Shown here in pieces: positions 34,560 through 45,639 of a DNA stretch of 64,000 nt. The notes below the pieces were generated by a model. It was not told the origin of the DNA, did no database searches, and was given only the letters and a program-made list of their open reading frames with translations. Positions within the stretch are counted from its first letter, which is position 1, and every line of letters begins with the position of its first letter. The position numbers and the translations under genes are program-made. The stretch is from Neodiprion pinetum (taxonomy: Eukaryota; Arthropoda; Insecta; Hymenoptera; Diprionidae): NCBI RefSeq assembly GCF_021155775.2, contig NC_060236.1:14365290-14429289 (forward strand). Reading direction: 5' to 3'.

Positions 34560-35923
34560 ATGGATTGTGAGTTAACAACAACACTACCCCAAGCGGGTCA
34601 AGCTGAAAAGCCCAGTCCCGCCGTCGGTTCCGATCGTGTGAAAGCCCCGGTGGCCGATGCTGGCCCCACGGATTTGGGGGGGGGGGCAAACTCACAACAC
34701 CAGTATGGAGGTAATACCCAGTCTGGATTCAGTATCTGCCACTGCATTAGGAGCTGCGTCAGGGGAATCTAACTGAAACGGTTGCGTTCAACGCAAGCAA
34801 GACCAGCTCGACCGTCTGGGCGCTAGAATTGATGAGCTTATCGATTTTGTAAAGGACAAACACAATGTCCACAAGCCGATAAAGGATCTTGCTCGTAGTA
34901 TAAGGGCCATATACAGAACGGTGTGCACGGCCGATGACAATCTGCAACAGTGTCAACGACCAGGTTCGGAGGGAAAGACTACGCAAACCACTCCGAGTCC
35001 GCGCAGTAGAAAAGAACAGGGCGGCACTAGGGAGGTTGCGATTACCCCCCAACCGCAAAAAGAAAAAAATACCCAACCACAGAGTCGGCAAGCCGCTGGA
35101 GGGACAACAGAACAGGAGGAAAATACCGACAAGAGGGGGTCTAAAGAAGGAGAGTGGCGCAAGGTCGCAAGGAAGAAGAAAGGGAGAGATAAGATCCCCT
35201 GGGAGAGGAAGCTTCCAAGTAGGGCCAGACCAAACTCCATTGTGATAAGGGCTAAAGACGGTGTGTCTTACGCGGATATCTTAAAGGATATCAAAAGTGA
35301 CCCGGAGCTAGTTGACCTCAAAAAAGAGGTCACAAAAATAAGAAGAAATGCGGGAGCTGGATAGCAAAAGCACGAAAGCGCAAAAACTGGCTCTCAAGGT
35401 GGAGGGAAAAGTAAGAGAGAAGGCATCGGCTATCACAAGGTCCCAGCAAATCACTCTGGAGATCAAAGACATCAACGAAGTCACTACAGAGAAAGACATT
35501 CGGGAGATCCTATCCGAACACATCAAAGATGGGTCATCTGGATCGATAGTAGTAAGATCCCTACGACCAGCCTGTGAAGGAACGCAGATAGCAGTCGTAA
35601 GTGCCCCACTCAATTGGGCTGCAAACCTTATAAGGGAAGGAAGAGTTCGCATAGGATGGGTGAACTGCCGCGTCCGGAGAAAAACAGAAATAAGGCGCTG
35701 CTACAGATGTTGGCAAATAGGTCACACTGCAGCCAAATGTGGAGGGACAGATAGATCAAAAGTCTGCAGACGCTGTGGTGGCACAGAGCACGAAACCGCA
35801 TCGTGCAACAAGGATCCATGCTGTTTGCTGTGCCAAGAGGCCGGAATATCCCAGACGAAGCATGCATCATACAGCTATGCATGCCCGTTCACCCAGGAGT
35901 ACATTAAAAAGGTTAGAGGATGA
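34560..35923 (+). pseudogene. R1-clade LINE ORF1 (Gag-like, three CCHC knuckles)
   Basis: The likely start is ATG 34560 (MDCELTTTLPQAGQ). Frame changes occur at a G-run near 34680-34690 and again near 35350. The middle is Lys/Arg-rich. The C-terminal part (35348-35923) carries the R1-type Gag core and three zinc knuckles beginning CYRCWQIGHTAAKC, CRRCGGTEHETASC and CCLLCQEAG. It ends with TGA 35921-35923, overlapping the ATG of ORF2 as ATGA. Role: RNA binding and target localisation of the LINE particle. Confidence 0.8.
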
Positions 35924-38820
35924 GACTTCTGCAGCTCAACCTAAATCATTGCGAAGTTGCACAGGATCTCCTGGAACAGACCGTTCGCGAATCTTCCATA
36001 GATGTTGCTATGATCTCGGAGCAGTACAAAGACAGGGACGCCACACAACAATGGTTCACCGATTGCAGCAGCAGGGCAGCAATCTGGGTTAGTGCGAATA
36101 TCCATGTACAGGAACGGCCACACGACTATAGAGAGCTATATACCTGGGTAAAAGTGAGGGGAATATATATCTTTAGCGTGTATGCTCCTCCAAGTCTTAG
36201 TGAAGCCCAGTTCGCAATGCTACTTACCAGAGTAGGGGATGAAGCAGCCAATACAAGGCCCCGAATTATTGCCGGAGACTTCAATGCGTGGTCCATCACC
36301 TGGGAGAGTAACTCAACTAACAACAGAGGAAACTTACTTCTTGAAAGTCTGACAAGACTTGAGGTCTGTCTAATGAACACGGGATCTGAACCAACGTTCG
36401 CTAGAGGCGAACAAACCTCAATAATTGATCTGACCTTTGTAAGCAGCGATGTTTGCACATACCCGCAGAAGTGGAAAGTAAGCGATCAATATACGCACAG
36501 TGACCACCGGGCTATATTGTACGAAATAGTTGATAGCAAAAAGACTGCGAATGGGCCGAAGACGTACAATATGCGTAAATGGAACGCCAAATCACTTGAA
36601 CGGGAAGCTTTTGAGGTCATGATGGAAGGGGAAGGGCTCAATGCCGGTACACCCAACTCCATGGCCGACTCTCTTATGGTCCTCGTTACAGAGGCGTGTA
36701 ACGCATCCATGACACGATCCCAACAAACGAAAAAAGGGCATAAGGAAACATACTGGTGGACAAGTGAAATAGCCAATCTGTGCAAGAAATGCCATCAAGC
36801 ACGTAGACTCGCTCAAAGAGCCCAAAACAATCGAGAAAACCTGAGGAAACAATACCGGCTGGCACGAAGAAGGCTCCGTAAAGCAATAAAATCGAGCAAA
36901 AAACGCTGTAATTTAGAACTCTGTGAGAAAGTAAACAGGGACTTATGGGGCCGTCCTTACCAAGTGGTCATGGCGCGACTCAAGGGCAGAGTAGCAGCGC
37001 CGCCAAGTGAAGCTGAATTCTTGAGCCGCATAATCGAAGTTCTTTTTCCCAAGGACGATCAATGTCAGGTTTACTGGAAAGCCCCATCAGCAGATAATAT
37101 ACCACCTCTAACTGGAGAGGAACTCAGAAGAGCCTGTGCAAAAACCAGGGACACAGCTGCACCCGACCCAGATGGCGTCCCTAATCAGGCTATCGAGCTG
37201 GCAATAAAAGTTAATCCAAGCGTATTTCTAAGGGTTTTTGAAGCGTGCCTTTAGGAGGGCATCTTTCCCGTACGCTGGAAACTACAACAGCTGGTGCTGC
37301 TGCCAAAAGGTGACAAACCACCGGAAGATCCGTCGTCCTACAGGCCTATTTGCTTGTTAGATACCCCAAGGAAGATTCTTGAAAAAATCATAGTCGGTCG
37401 ACTTGAAGATTTTACCGAGGGGCCTTTAGGGTTATCGAAACGTCAATTCGGCTTTCGCAAAGCCAAATCCACCACAGATGCGATCATGCTAGTGGTTTAC
37501 ACAGCACGCGAGGCAATTAGCGGCAGGAGATGGGAGCGGGGAGCCAAGAAGTACTGCGCTATCGTCACCCTGGACGTTAAAAATGCCTTTAACTCTGCAC
37601 GTTGGCTCCAAATCATCAGTGCCTTAGAAGGCCTAAGGGTGCCAAGTTATATTCGGGAAATAGTGGCAAGCTACTTAAGCAATAGGACACTACAATATCG
37701 CACGGATAACGGTATTGTGAAACACGGCGTTACTGCAGGCGTTCCACAGGGGTCAGTCATGGGCCCAACACTGTGGAACATCATGTATGACGGGGTACTG
37801 AGGATTCCGGTACATCGCAATATTAAGATTATTGGATTTGCGGATGACATTGCGATAGTAATGACCGGTAAAACATTGGAGGAGATTACCGAAGATACAA
37901 ACGACGTAATCCGCAGCATCAGAAGCTGGATCACGACAACTGGTCTCCAACTAGCTGACCACAAGACGGAGGCGGTTCTGGTGACAAGCCGAAAGAAAAA
38001 GGAGACAATAACCTTAAGGGTTGGAAGCAGCGATATTATCTCGATGCCCTCCATACGATACCTAGGAGTACAAATCGACGCTCGACTAAGGTTCGATGAA
38101 CACCTTAAAAGAGTCGGTGAGAAAGCATCGCAGGTGGGGAATGCCTTAGCAGGACTGATGCCCAACATAGGCGGACCGCGACAAACTCAGAGACAGCTGC
38201 TGGCACACTTAATTGACTCAATCACACTGTATGCCGCCCCGGTATGGCACGAAGCAGCAACGGTGAAGTCGTACACCAAGGAGGTAACATCAGCACGACG
38301 ACGGGCCTGTCTACGCGTCACTAGCGGTTACAGGACGACCTCTAGCGATGCTATCGAGGTCCTTGCGGGAATTCTCCCGCTGGATCTTGCAGCCGAAGAA
38401 AGGGCAAGACTCTGAAGGCTTCAAGAAGATGAGCGGACAAGGGCACAAATCGAAAAGGAGGAAAGACAACGCACCCTGGAAGCATGGCAGCGTAGACGGG
38501 GCGCGTCAACAAAGGGAAGATGGACACACCGTCTGGTGCCTTATATAGAAGCATGGATAAACAGACGACATGGCGATCTGGACTTTTATCTTACCCAACT
38601 ACTGACGGGGCATGGCTGCTTCAGGTATTACCTGCACCGTTTCAAGCTGGACAACGAAGCTACTTGTCCAACCTGCCCGCACTCCCTCAAAGAAGCCGAA
38701 CATATAGTTGAAATGTGCCCACGATTTACCGTGAAGAGAGAAAATCTCGCAGAGAAACTAGGTGAGGCCGTCTCGCCCGAGAACATCGTCGATCTGATGC
38801 TTAAGTCAGCCAATAACTGA
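35920..38820 (+). pseudogene. R1-clade LINE ORF2 (endonuclease, RT, zinc finger)
   Basis: One frame of about 967 codons with only two stops, TAG 37252-37254 and TGA 38413-38415. Domains in order: AP endonuclease (LQLNLNHC at the start, IIAGDFNAWS, YTHSDHRAI), RT (LLPKGDKPPEDPSSYRPICL, FGFRKAKSTTDAI, ALDV-type motif A as VTLDVKNAFNSA, AGVPQGSVMGPTLWN, and FADDIAIVM as the catalytic FADD), thumb, and a C-terminal CCHC finger (CPTCPHSLKEAEHIVEMC). It uses the ATGA overlap with ORF1, as in other R1-clade elements where reinitiation is likely. Apart from the two stops it looks young. Confidence 0.85.
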
Positions 38821-39397
38821 AAGGCTGTGGCGTCGTTCGCTACCACCGTGATGACAAAACTTAGAAGTGAGGATACGGCAAGCCGCCAGCTTATGGAATC
38901 CCGAGACGATGAGACTACCGTCGGTATATCTGCTCCTTAGACCGATGCTGAGGAACGTAGGTAACTAAGTTGAGCCAAGACTCCCCCACCTGATGCAGAG
39001 AAACGTAGGTGTCGGGGTTGAGGCTATATACAAGACGAGGCAACGCCGGTTTAATGTAAATGCTCCTGAAACCGATGCAGAGGAACGTAGGTTGAGCTGA
39101 GCCCGGCTCTCCTGCCTGATGCAGAGTAACGTAGGGCAAGGGTTGAGACTGCCAGAGGATAACCGGACGATGCTGTAGGAAGTAGACGACCGGACAATGC
39201 AGCAAGAAGTAGACGAGTTTGATCCTGAACCCCTAATCACTACGGTGGACGGGGGAAGTATGGAAACGTCAAACCCCAAAGTAGAAGCCAATCGGCTGGT
39301 AAACGGCCTCACCGAAGTACGATGTCTAGCGATGGTACCGGTGAGGTCTTGATGTCGCAGGGCCACTTGAACAGAGCTCGCTCTATCAACGTCCTTT
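38821..39397 (+). other. R1-clade LINE 3' UTR with short repeats
   Basis: Non-coding. Four imperfect copies of a (c)cgatgcagaggaacgtagg motif occur at about 38940-39140, spaced 50-75 bp apart. Such 3' repeats may be part of the RT recognition region. The sequence ends at the A-run at 39398. Confidence 0.6.
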
Positions 39398-39413
39398 AAA
39401 AAAAAAAAAAAAA

Positions 39414-39479
39414 CACACACACACACACGCACGCGCGCGCACACGCACACACACGCACACGCACACACACGCGCACACG
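39414..39479. repeat. (AC)n/(GC)n microsatellite, right of the R1-clade LINE
   Basis: An AC repeat with interspersed CG units directly follows the LINE A-tail and ends near 39479. It is the right half of the LINE's presumed target. Confidence 0.85.
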
Positions 39480-40191
39480 AACGTCATGAACGTGGGTATT
39501 CGGGTGAGTGGTCTGGGCCCCGATTTTTTCATACCTGCACCACCCGCTACCTACATTTCGTTGACCGATTTTCATTGCATGCTTGGAAAGATATACATTG
39601 GTACTCTACTTGCAGCATTTGCACAGATTTTTATACTTGGGTGGGCATCCATCGTAGGTGGCGGCGGGTTCGCGGAGAAAGGGAGGGGGTGAGGGTGAAA
39701 ACCTGTTCGAACACGCTTTCAGGCAAGATGCAGCTGCGGAAGCGGGTCACTTCCAACGAGCAATAAACACCAAAAATTTAGGGATGGTGAAAGGGGGATT
39801 GCGGATCCCGTCGCCTCTGACGTCAATTTTTACATGAATTGCATCATCTCTGCAGAACCGGGGAAGCAATAAAACCCAAAAATTTGGGTATGAGGGGATA
39901 GGTGAAGGGTGGGCCAAATCGTCTCTGACATCATTTTTCCTTCCGAGATACGCAGAACACAGTGTGCACCGCATCTCTGACGTCATTTTTCCCTCCGAGA
40001 TGCGCAGAACGTATTGCGCACCACATCTCTGACGTCATTTTTCCCTCCGATATGCGCAGATCGCAGTGCGCACCGCCCCCAAATTCTTGAGATTCATCTG
40101 TATAATGTAAGGTGCATCTGAAGATTCATCAGTCTTACACGATACGTGCAAGTGAAAACTTCTGCATATCTTCATCATTCGCGTCAAAGTC
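39480..40191. other. 5' flank of the DNA polymerase B gene
   Basis: No ORF is supported. Two related segments (around 39760-39830 and 39870-39930) share aaaaattt-gggt motifs, and the part nearest the polymerase holds three 52-bp tandem units (next entry). It probably represents the promoter or terminal region of the polymerase-carrying element. Confidence 0.4.
39922..40077. repeat. Three 52-bp tandem units with TGACGTCA
   Basis: Units start at 39922, 39974 and 40026, each containing tctctgacgtcatttttccc (first copy gacatc) and a gcgcagaac/atcgcagtgcgcacc tail. TGACGTCA is the palindromic CRE/ATF-type site, so the array could be a promoter. It ends about 115 bp before the polymerase ATG. Confidence 0.75.
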
Positions 40192-42989
40192 ATGGCCGTC
40201 GAAGCGTATATGGGACTTGCAGAGCAGATGGAGGGGACGTACAATTTGCTGACAGAGCAACCACCCGGAGAAGAGAATGACGCTGTCATCAATCATTGGA
40301 CTGATATTGGAATTGCGAATATCCAAGTTCTGCGCGATATTTCCATGCAACGAGGAACAACCGTTGGTGCGAAAATACGGATCCAACATACGATCGCACT
40401 CCTGCAATCTTGGGTGACGAAGATCAAGCATTTGCAGCAGCGCACAGTGGTGACGGGTGGAAATATCGGTACTCCTGCAGGTGTACAGTGGGACGATGTG
40501 GATAGTGCTTTTGCCATCCGAATCAGAACGTGGGTTGTCACAAATCTCCGTCATAAAAATTTGGACGCCTTTCTGGACGATGTGCAGCGCGTCGTCACCA
40601 AGAAGTTGGAGCTGGTACTGCGCGAGGAGGGAAATGTGAAGGTTATCCTCATATTATCGTGCAAATTCGAAAATGCCAAGCGCGAAGAGATCTCCACCGA
40701 AGTTGAGAGCTTCAACACCTCCAACGTGGCGATTCTTCTCCCATCGAGCGATATAAATGGCTGGTTTATACGTGCACGGGGTGATCTGCTATCAAAGGTA
40801 GAAGATTTCGAACAACGCGGTTCCGGTTGGAGCATGATTGAGATCCTCAACATCGCTGTAAATATCAATCGCTACCAGCCTCTCGCCGCGGGAGCTTCAA
40901 CATTCATCGAGCTGCCCTAAGACATTCAACGGAAGAGAGCGGTGGTGAACGTGATGAACGAGGACGAAAGATGCCTTCTCTGGTCCGTCACAGCAGCCCT
41001 CCACCCGGTCAATACTCCCACTGAAAGGACTAGCCGTTATCATCGATATATTTCCTAGTTGGACTGTACAGGTATCAAATTCCCTGCTACTCTATATGAT
41101 GTGAAAAAGCATGAGAGATTGAATAATTTGCACATCAATGTATATGGTATAGAATCTCAAACTTTTTCGCATCATGCAAAATCAAATAAAAGCGTCATCG
41201 TGCCAATTTATTTGGGTAAAAATTTGCATAGCTTAAACATTGACACGATCCATCTTCTAATGGTTGAGAGTGATCCGGAAGACGATATGACTGGTGAGTT
41301 TGCACCGAGATTCAACTTTGCTTGGATGAAAGATCTTTCCCGATTGGTGAGCAAACAATTGTCCGTTCATGAACACAAAACGTTTTTATGTGACAGATGT
41401 TTGTGCCACTTTAGCGTGAAACACGCCTACGACAATCATCGACAAGATTGTATTATGCTAAATAAAGTACGCATGGAATTTCCCAAGTGTAAAGATTTAG
41501 TATTTTCCAATTTTCGAAACAAAGGCACCGTTCCGTTTGTCGTATACGCCGATCTCAAATGTATATCAATCCTCGAACCTGTAGATGAATTCGAAACTCG
41601 TAAGACTTGTGAAATTCAAAAGCATGTCCCGCACAGTGTGGGATACTACGTACATTGCGCGTACGATGAGACATTATCGGAGTTCCACTGTAAACGCGGT
41701 GTCGATTGCATAGATTGGTTTATGAAACAGCTGAAAGATTCATCAATTCAAGTAGAGTCACGCATCAAAAACATAATTCCGATGAAGTCTCTTACCCAAG
41801 TGCAACGCGATCGTCACATGCGCGCAGGGAATTGTTATATTTGTGAAAAACCGTTCACCCTTGAATAGAAATAGTGTTACGATCACTGTCACTTCATGGG
41901 TAAATATCGTGGTCCTGGTCATAATCGGTGTAATTTGAATTTCAGAGAGTCGCACAAAATTCCAATAGTTTTCCACAATTTGTCCGGTTACGATTCTCAC
42001 TTTTTAATAAAATTCCTCGCGTCAACTTTCCCCGGTAAAATTACACTGCTACCCATAAACATGGAAAAATATATATCCTTCACGAAACGCGTCGATGGAA
42101 CAATGATGCACTTGAGATTCATCGATTCGTTTCGATTTATGGCTAGCAGCATCGATAAACTTTCCACATATTTGACCGATACCGACAAACGCATAACACG
42201 TGAATTTTATAATAACCCGACTCAGTTCAGTTTGATGACCCGCAAACGCGTTTTTCCCTATGAATACGTCGATTGTTGGAGGAAACTCGATGAAACGCGA
42301 TTACCTGCATAGACGCATTTCTACTCTCATCTCACCAATTCAAATATCAGGGACGCCGATTACGAGCACGCGAAAACTGTTTGGGTGGAATTCCATTTAG
42401 AGTCATTGTGGGGCTATTCAGATTTATATTTAAAGACCGATGTTCTTTTTCTTGCCGATATTTTCGAAAATTTCCGCGCTAGCTGCTTCAAAACATACGA
42501 TTTAGATCCGTTGCACTACTACACTGCACCGGGACTTGCTTCCGACGCGATGCTCAAGCATACTAATGTAAATTCGCAACTTTCAGACAACCCTGAAATG
42601 GTGTTATTTATTGAAAGAGCCATTCGAGGCGGCGTAGCACAATGTTCTAATCGACACGCTCGGGCTAATAATAGATTCATGGGAACAGATTTTGATCCTG
42701 GTAACGTGGAATCATATCTCGCGTATTTTGACGTGAATAATCTGTACGGTGCAGCTATGAGCGTGCATTTGCCAATCGGTTCGTTCGAGTGGGAGTATCA
42801 GCACATCGATATAACGAGCCATCCGGACGATTCGTCGATCGGTTACTTTCTGGAGGTAGATTTGGACTATCCTGTGGAACTCCACGAGGATCACGAAGAC
42901 TTACCTCTTCGCCCCGAACATTTCACTCCTCCAGGTAGTGAAAATGCCAAACTCGCGATTGTTAAGAATATTTGAAAACCACTAAATGC

Positions 42990-43227
42990 TACATATACTA
43001 TACATGAGTATAGGCCCAGCGAGGGCGCTGTAGCTTAGCCTTAGCTACAGCACTGTACCAATTAGTCTGCGTCGAGCTGCGCTTACGCTCGCACGTCCAA
43101 GCTCGCGGTCCGTTCGGAGCACACGCATGTCTCCTCAATTCTGTAACTCACTCTCTAATACAATAAAGCTTCCTATATACAAATAACCGCAGTCTAGTTT
43201 ATTATCAGCGATCACCCCTCACCCCAA
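42990..43227. mobile_element. Insertion in polB, LTR-like (possibly Copia solo LTR)
   Basis: The polymerase frame is lost after a KPLNATY-type segment and resumes in another frame at YILQYRNL. The insert has a hairpin (ctgtagct...agctacag), a poly(A) signal AATAAA at 43162-43167 and a pyrimidine-rich end, as solo LTRs often do. Target duplications could not be fixed, so borders are approximate. Confidence 0.4.
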
Positions 43228-43560
43228 AACAAAGTATATATTGCAATATAGAAATTTGAAACAGTGTTTGAGTTTAGGATTAAAAGTAACGAAAGTGCAC
43301 AGAATTTTGAAGTTTGCACAATCTCCATGGCTCGAGCCGTACATCACTCTCAACACAGACATGCGTAAGCGGTCTAGGAATGAATTTGAGAAAAACTTTT
43401 ACAAACTCGTGAATAACGCTGTGTTCGGCAGGACTAGGGAGAATGTGCGACATCATAAAGATGTTAAATTGGTCACAAAATGGGAGGGAAGAGGTGGTGC
43501 GAGAACGCTCATTGCCCGAGAAAACTTTCACAACTGCACCGTATTTGGCAATGATATGGT

Positions 43561-44331
43561 TGTATAGTCGAAGCTTCTTCATGGGCGAAGTTGCCTCGTA
43601 GTTTTGAATTGAACCTTATTTATCAGTATGAAGGATAGAGATTGAGGTTTCTTGAATAAAAAAACTCTCGCGTTTGAGCCATCGAATTATGAATGTTTAT
43701 TGGCTCTTGTGGGAAAAGCCTTGCGGCATAAAAACCCACGAAGTATGAACGTGTATTTGTAAACGTATAAAAGCATGTGTCGATTGTGTATATGAATGTG
43801 TATATGCCGGTTACAGCCCGTTTGGCTCATGCCACCGCGATCTCGAGTGCGTTTCGTACTGCGATTTTTGTTTTATTCGATTCGATCGAATTTCGTATGA
43901 TTTGCGTTTGCCTTACTCCGAGGAGCGAACGTATATGAGAGTATGATTGGTGTTGGTAGTACACCAAGAGCGCTCGGGCTCGTTGTATGATGAAAGGGTG
44001 CAAGACCCTTGGTATGTGTGTATGGGCACTCGGTCCCGTGTAGAATGAGAGACACTCGGGCCGTACTCATCTACCTTACTCCGTAGAGCGAACGTATACG
44101 AGAGTATATTTGGGCCTCTCGTCTTTGGTCGTGGTACGAGAGAACGCACGGCGTCACTCACGATCGTCACTAGACGGACGACTTAACTGGACTGTTTTAA
44201 AAAATGCGTGATGCGCGCTCGCCTCCTCGTCTACGCGAGATTTGGCATCCTTGCAGAGACGAATCGTTGGAGCGCGGCTCGCACGGAGATCGCAATGACA
44301 CGAGCACAAAACGACGCTCAGGCACTGAACA
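43561..44331. mobile_element. Solo LTR (771 bp) inserted in polB
   Basis: Begins TGTATAGTCG and ends CTGAACA (TG...CA). It is flanked by a perfect 5-bp duplication ATGGT (43556-43560 and 44332-44336). Removing it and one ATGGT joins two polB segments in the family order. It contains a tandem-like duplication (ccttactccg...gagcgaacgtat at about 43912 and 44074). The parent retrotransposon is not in the window. Confidence 0.8.
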
Positions 44332-45094
44332 ATGGTTATCATTGAAATGAATCGTGTCAAAGTTCACTTCGCCAAACCTATTTACGTCGGCGCATCAATT
44401 CTGGATCCGTCGAAAATCTTCCTCTACGATTTTCACTATAATTATATTAAAACCAACTCTTCGAATAAACAAGCTAAATTGATGTATACCGACACAGACA
44501 GCCTTAGTTATCAATTCAATGTGCCTAATATCTACGATATCATCAAACGTGATGTAGATACAATGTTTGATACCTCTGACTATCCGCCTGACAATGAGTA
44601 TGGTATTCCCCTTGTAAACAAAAAACAACTAGGGCTGATGAAGGATGAAAATAATGGTAAAATTATGACAGAGTTTGTGGGACTGCGAGCAAAGCTCTAC
44701 ACATTTACTACGATGGGTGAGGATGGGGAAAAATATGACAGTGGCGTAAAAGTGAGTAAGCGTGCCAAGGGTGTGAAAAATTCACCGATATATAGCATCA
44801 CGTTTGATGATTATAAGCGTTGTCTGATGGCTTACCAAGAGTTGACTCTTCCACAGTGTTTAATACACAGCAAAAAACACGAAGTAAGCACGATCGTACA
44901 AAAAAAGCTGACTCTGAGTTGGCACGATGACAAAAGGCAATTGATACCCGGACAGACCGACACCGTACCTTGGAGGGTTTGTCCCAGCCCCCCAATAGCT
45001 ATAGGATAAAACTGTAGACGTAGAATTGATGTAAATATTTGATGATTAAAGTTATTCTTGGATATGAAGGTCACAAAACAAAACACTTTTTATC

Positions 45095-45140
45095 GTGTTA
45101 ACGTTTCGGCCCTGGTGGGGGCCCTCCTCAGAACAATTTT
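45095..45140 (-). ncRNA. Hammerhead-ribozyme-like motif, left arm
   Basis: On the minus strand the core CTGAGGA (45131-45125) is followed by a G/C-rich hairpin and GAAAC (45107-45103). This is the order CUGANGA-stem II-GAAAC of hammerhead ribozymes, which are known in Penelope-like elements. Stem II is imperfect by one base, so activity is doubtful. Confidence 0.5.
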
Positions 45141-45639
45141 ATTTAAATATCTGTCACGAACAAAATAAAAAATGATATACAAATAGGTTTGACAAAGTAA
45201 GACATATTGATGTAAGTAATATGCAAGGTGTTGAAGCAAATATAAAAGAGAGATTACCTCATATGCGATAACACTTCCAATTACATAAATGCGTGTTGAT
45301 GATTGAAGAATAAATAGAACAAAAAGGCACAGCCGTTATGGTTGAGTCAAAGCACATGAGCACAGTGGAACGTCTAGTGTGTAGTGGGAAGAGGTCGATC
45401 TCAAAAGTTATCAGAGCAACGCAGAGTCAACGGGTTAAACGGAAAACAAAATTTTTTTGTGTTAAGAAGATAAAATCGAGAGCAAGCTCAGTCGGTAATG
45501 GACAAATTACGATGGTCGTATCACAGAGGTGTAAATATTGCTTAGGTGTTCTATGTCTTGTTTACGGTTGACAGAATTAGGATGTGCTACAATATTGCAC
45601 ATTTCCAACAGAAGCCTATTATAATACAAAGGTTCAACA

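Larger units (their letters stand above)
34410..39413 (+). mobile_element. R1-clade LINE inserted in (AC)n, nearly full length
   Basis: It runs from agtgtggag directly after (CA)n, through ORF1 (three zinc knuckles) and ORF2 (endonuclease, RT, zinc finger), to a 3' UTR and a 16-nt A-run (39398-39413), followed at once by (AC)n. Insertion into (AC)n or (ACAY)n is a known target preference of the Mino and Waldo lineages of the R1 clade, so I place it there. Lesions seen: two frame changes in ORF1 and two stop codons in ORF2. Confidence 0.8.
40192..44980 (+). pseudogene. polB: Protein-primed DNA polymerase B (Polinton/adintovirus type), interrupted
   Basis: ATG 40192. The order is: a long N-terminal region shared by this arthropod polB family, a CxxC...HxxxxC finger (about 41395-41455), the Exo I site written ADLK where D-x-E is expected, GYDSHF (Exo II), motif A FDVNNLYG (about 42727-42750), motif B KLVNNAVFG, and motif C YTDTDS (about 44488-44505). 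From 40192 to about 42990 it is one frame broken only by stops: TAA 40918, TAG 41056, 41866, 41872 and 42310, and TGA 42973. Two insertions then split it (about 42990-43227 and 43561-44331). No packaging, capsid or integrase gene of such an element is nearby. It is inactive as it stands. Confidence 0.75.

Noticed and set aside
34921..35245. Two overlapping Lys/Arg-rich frames as separate genes
   Set aside because: They are alternative frames over the same decayed LINE ORF1.
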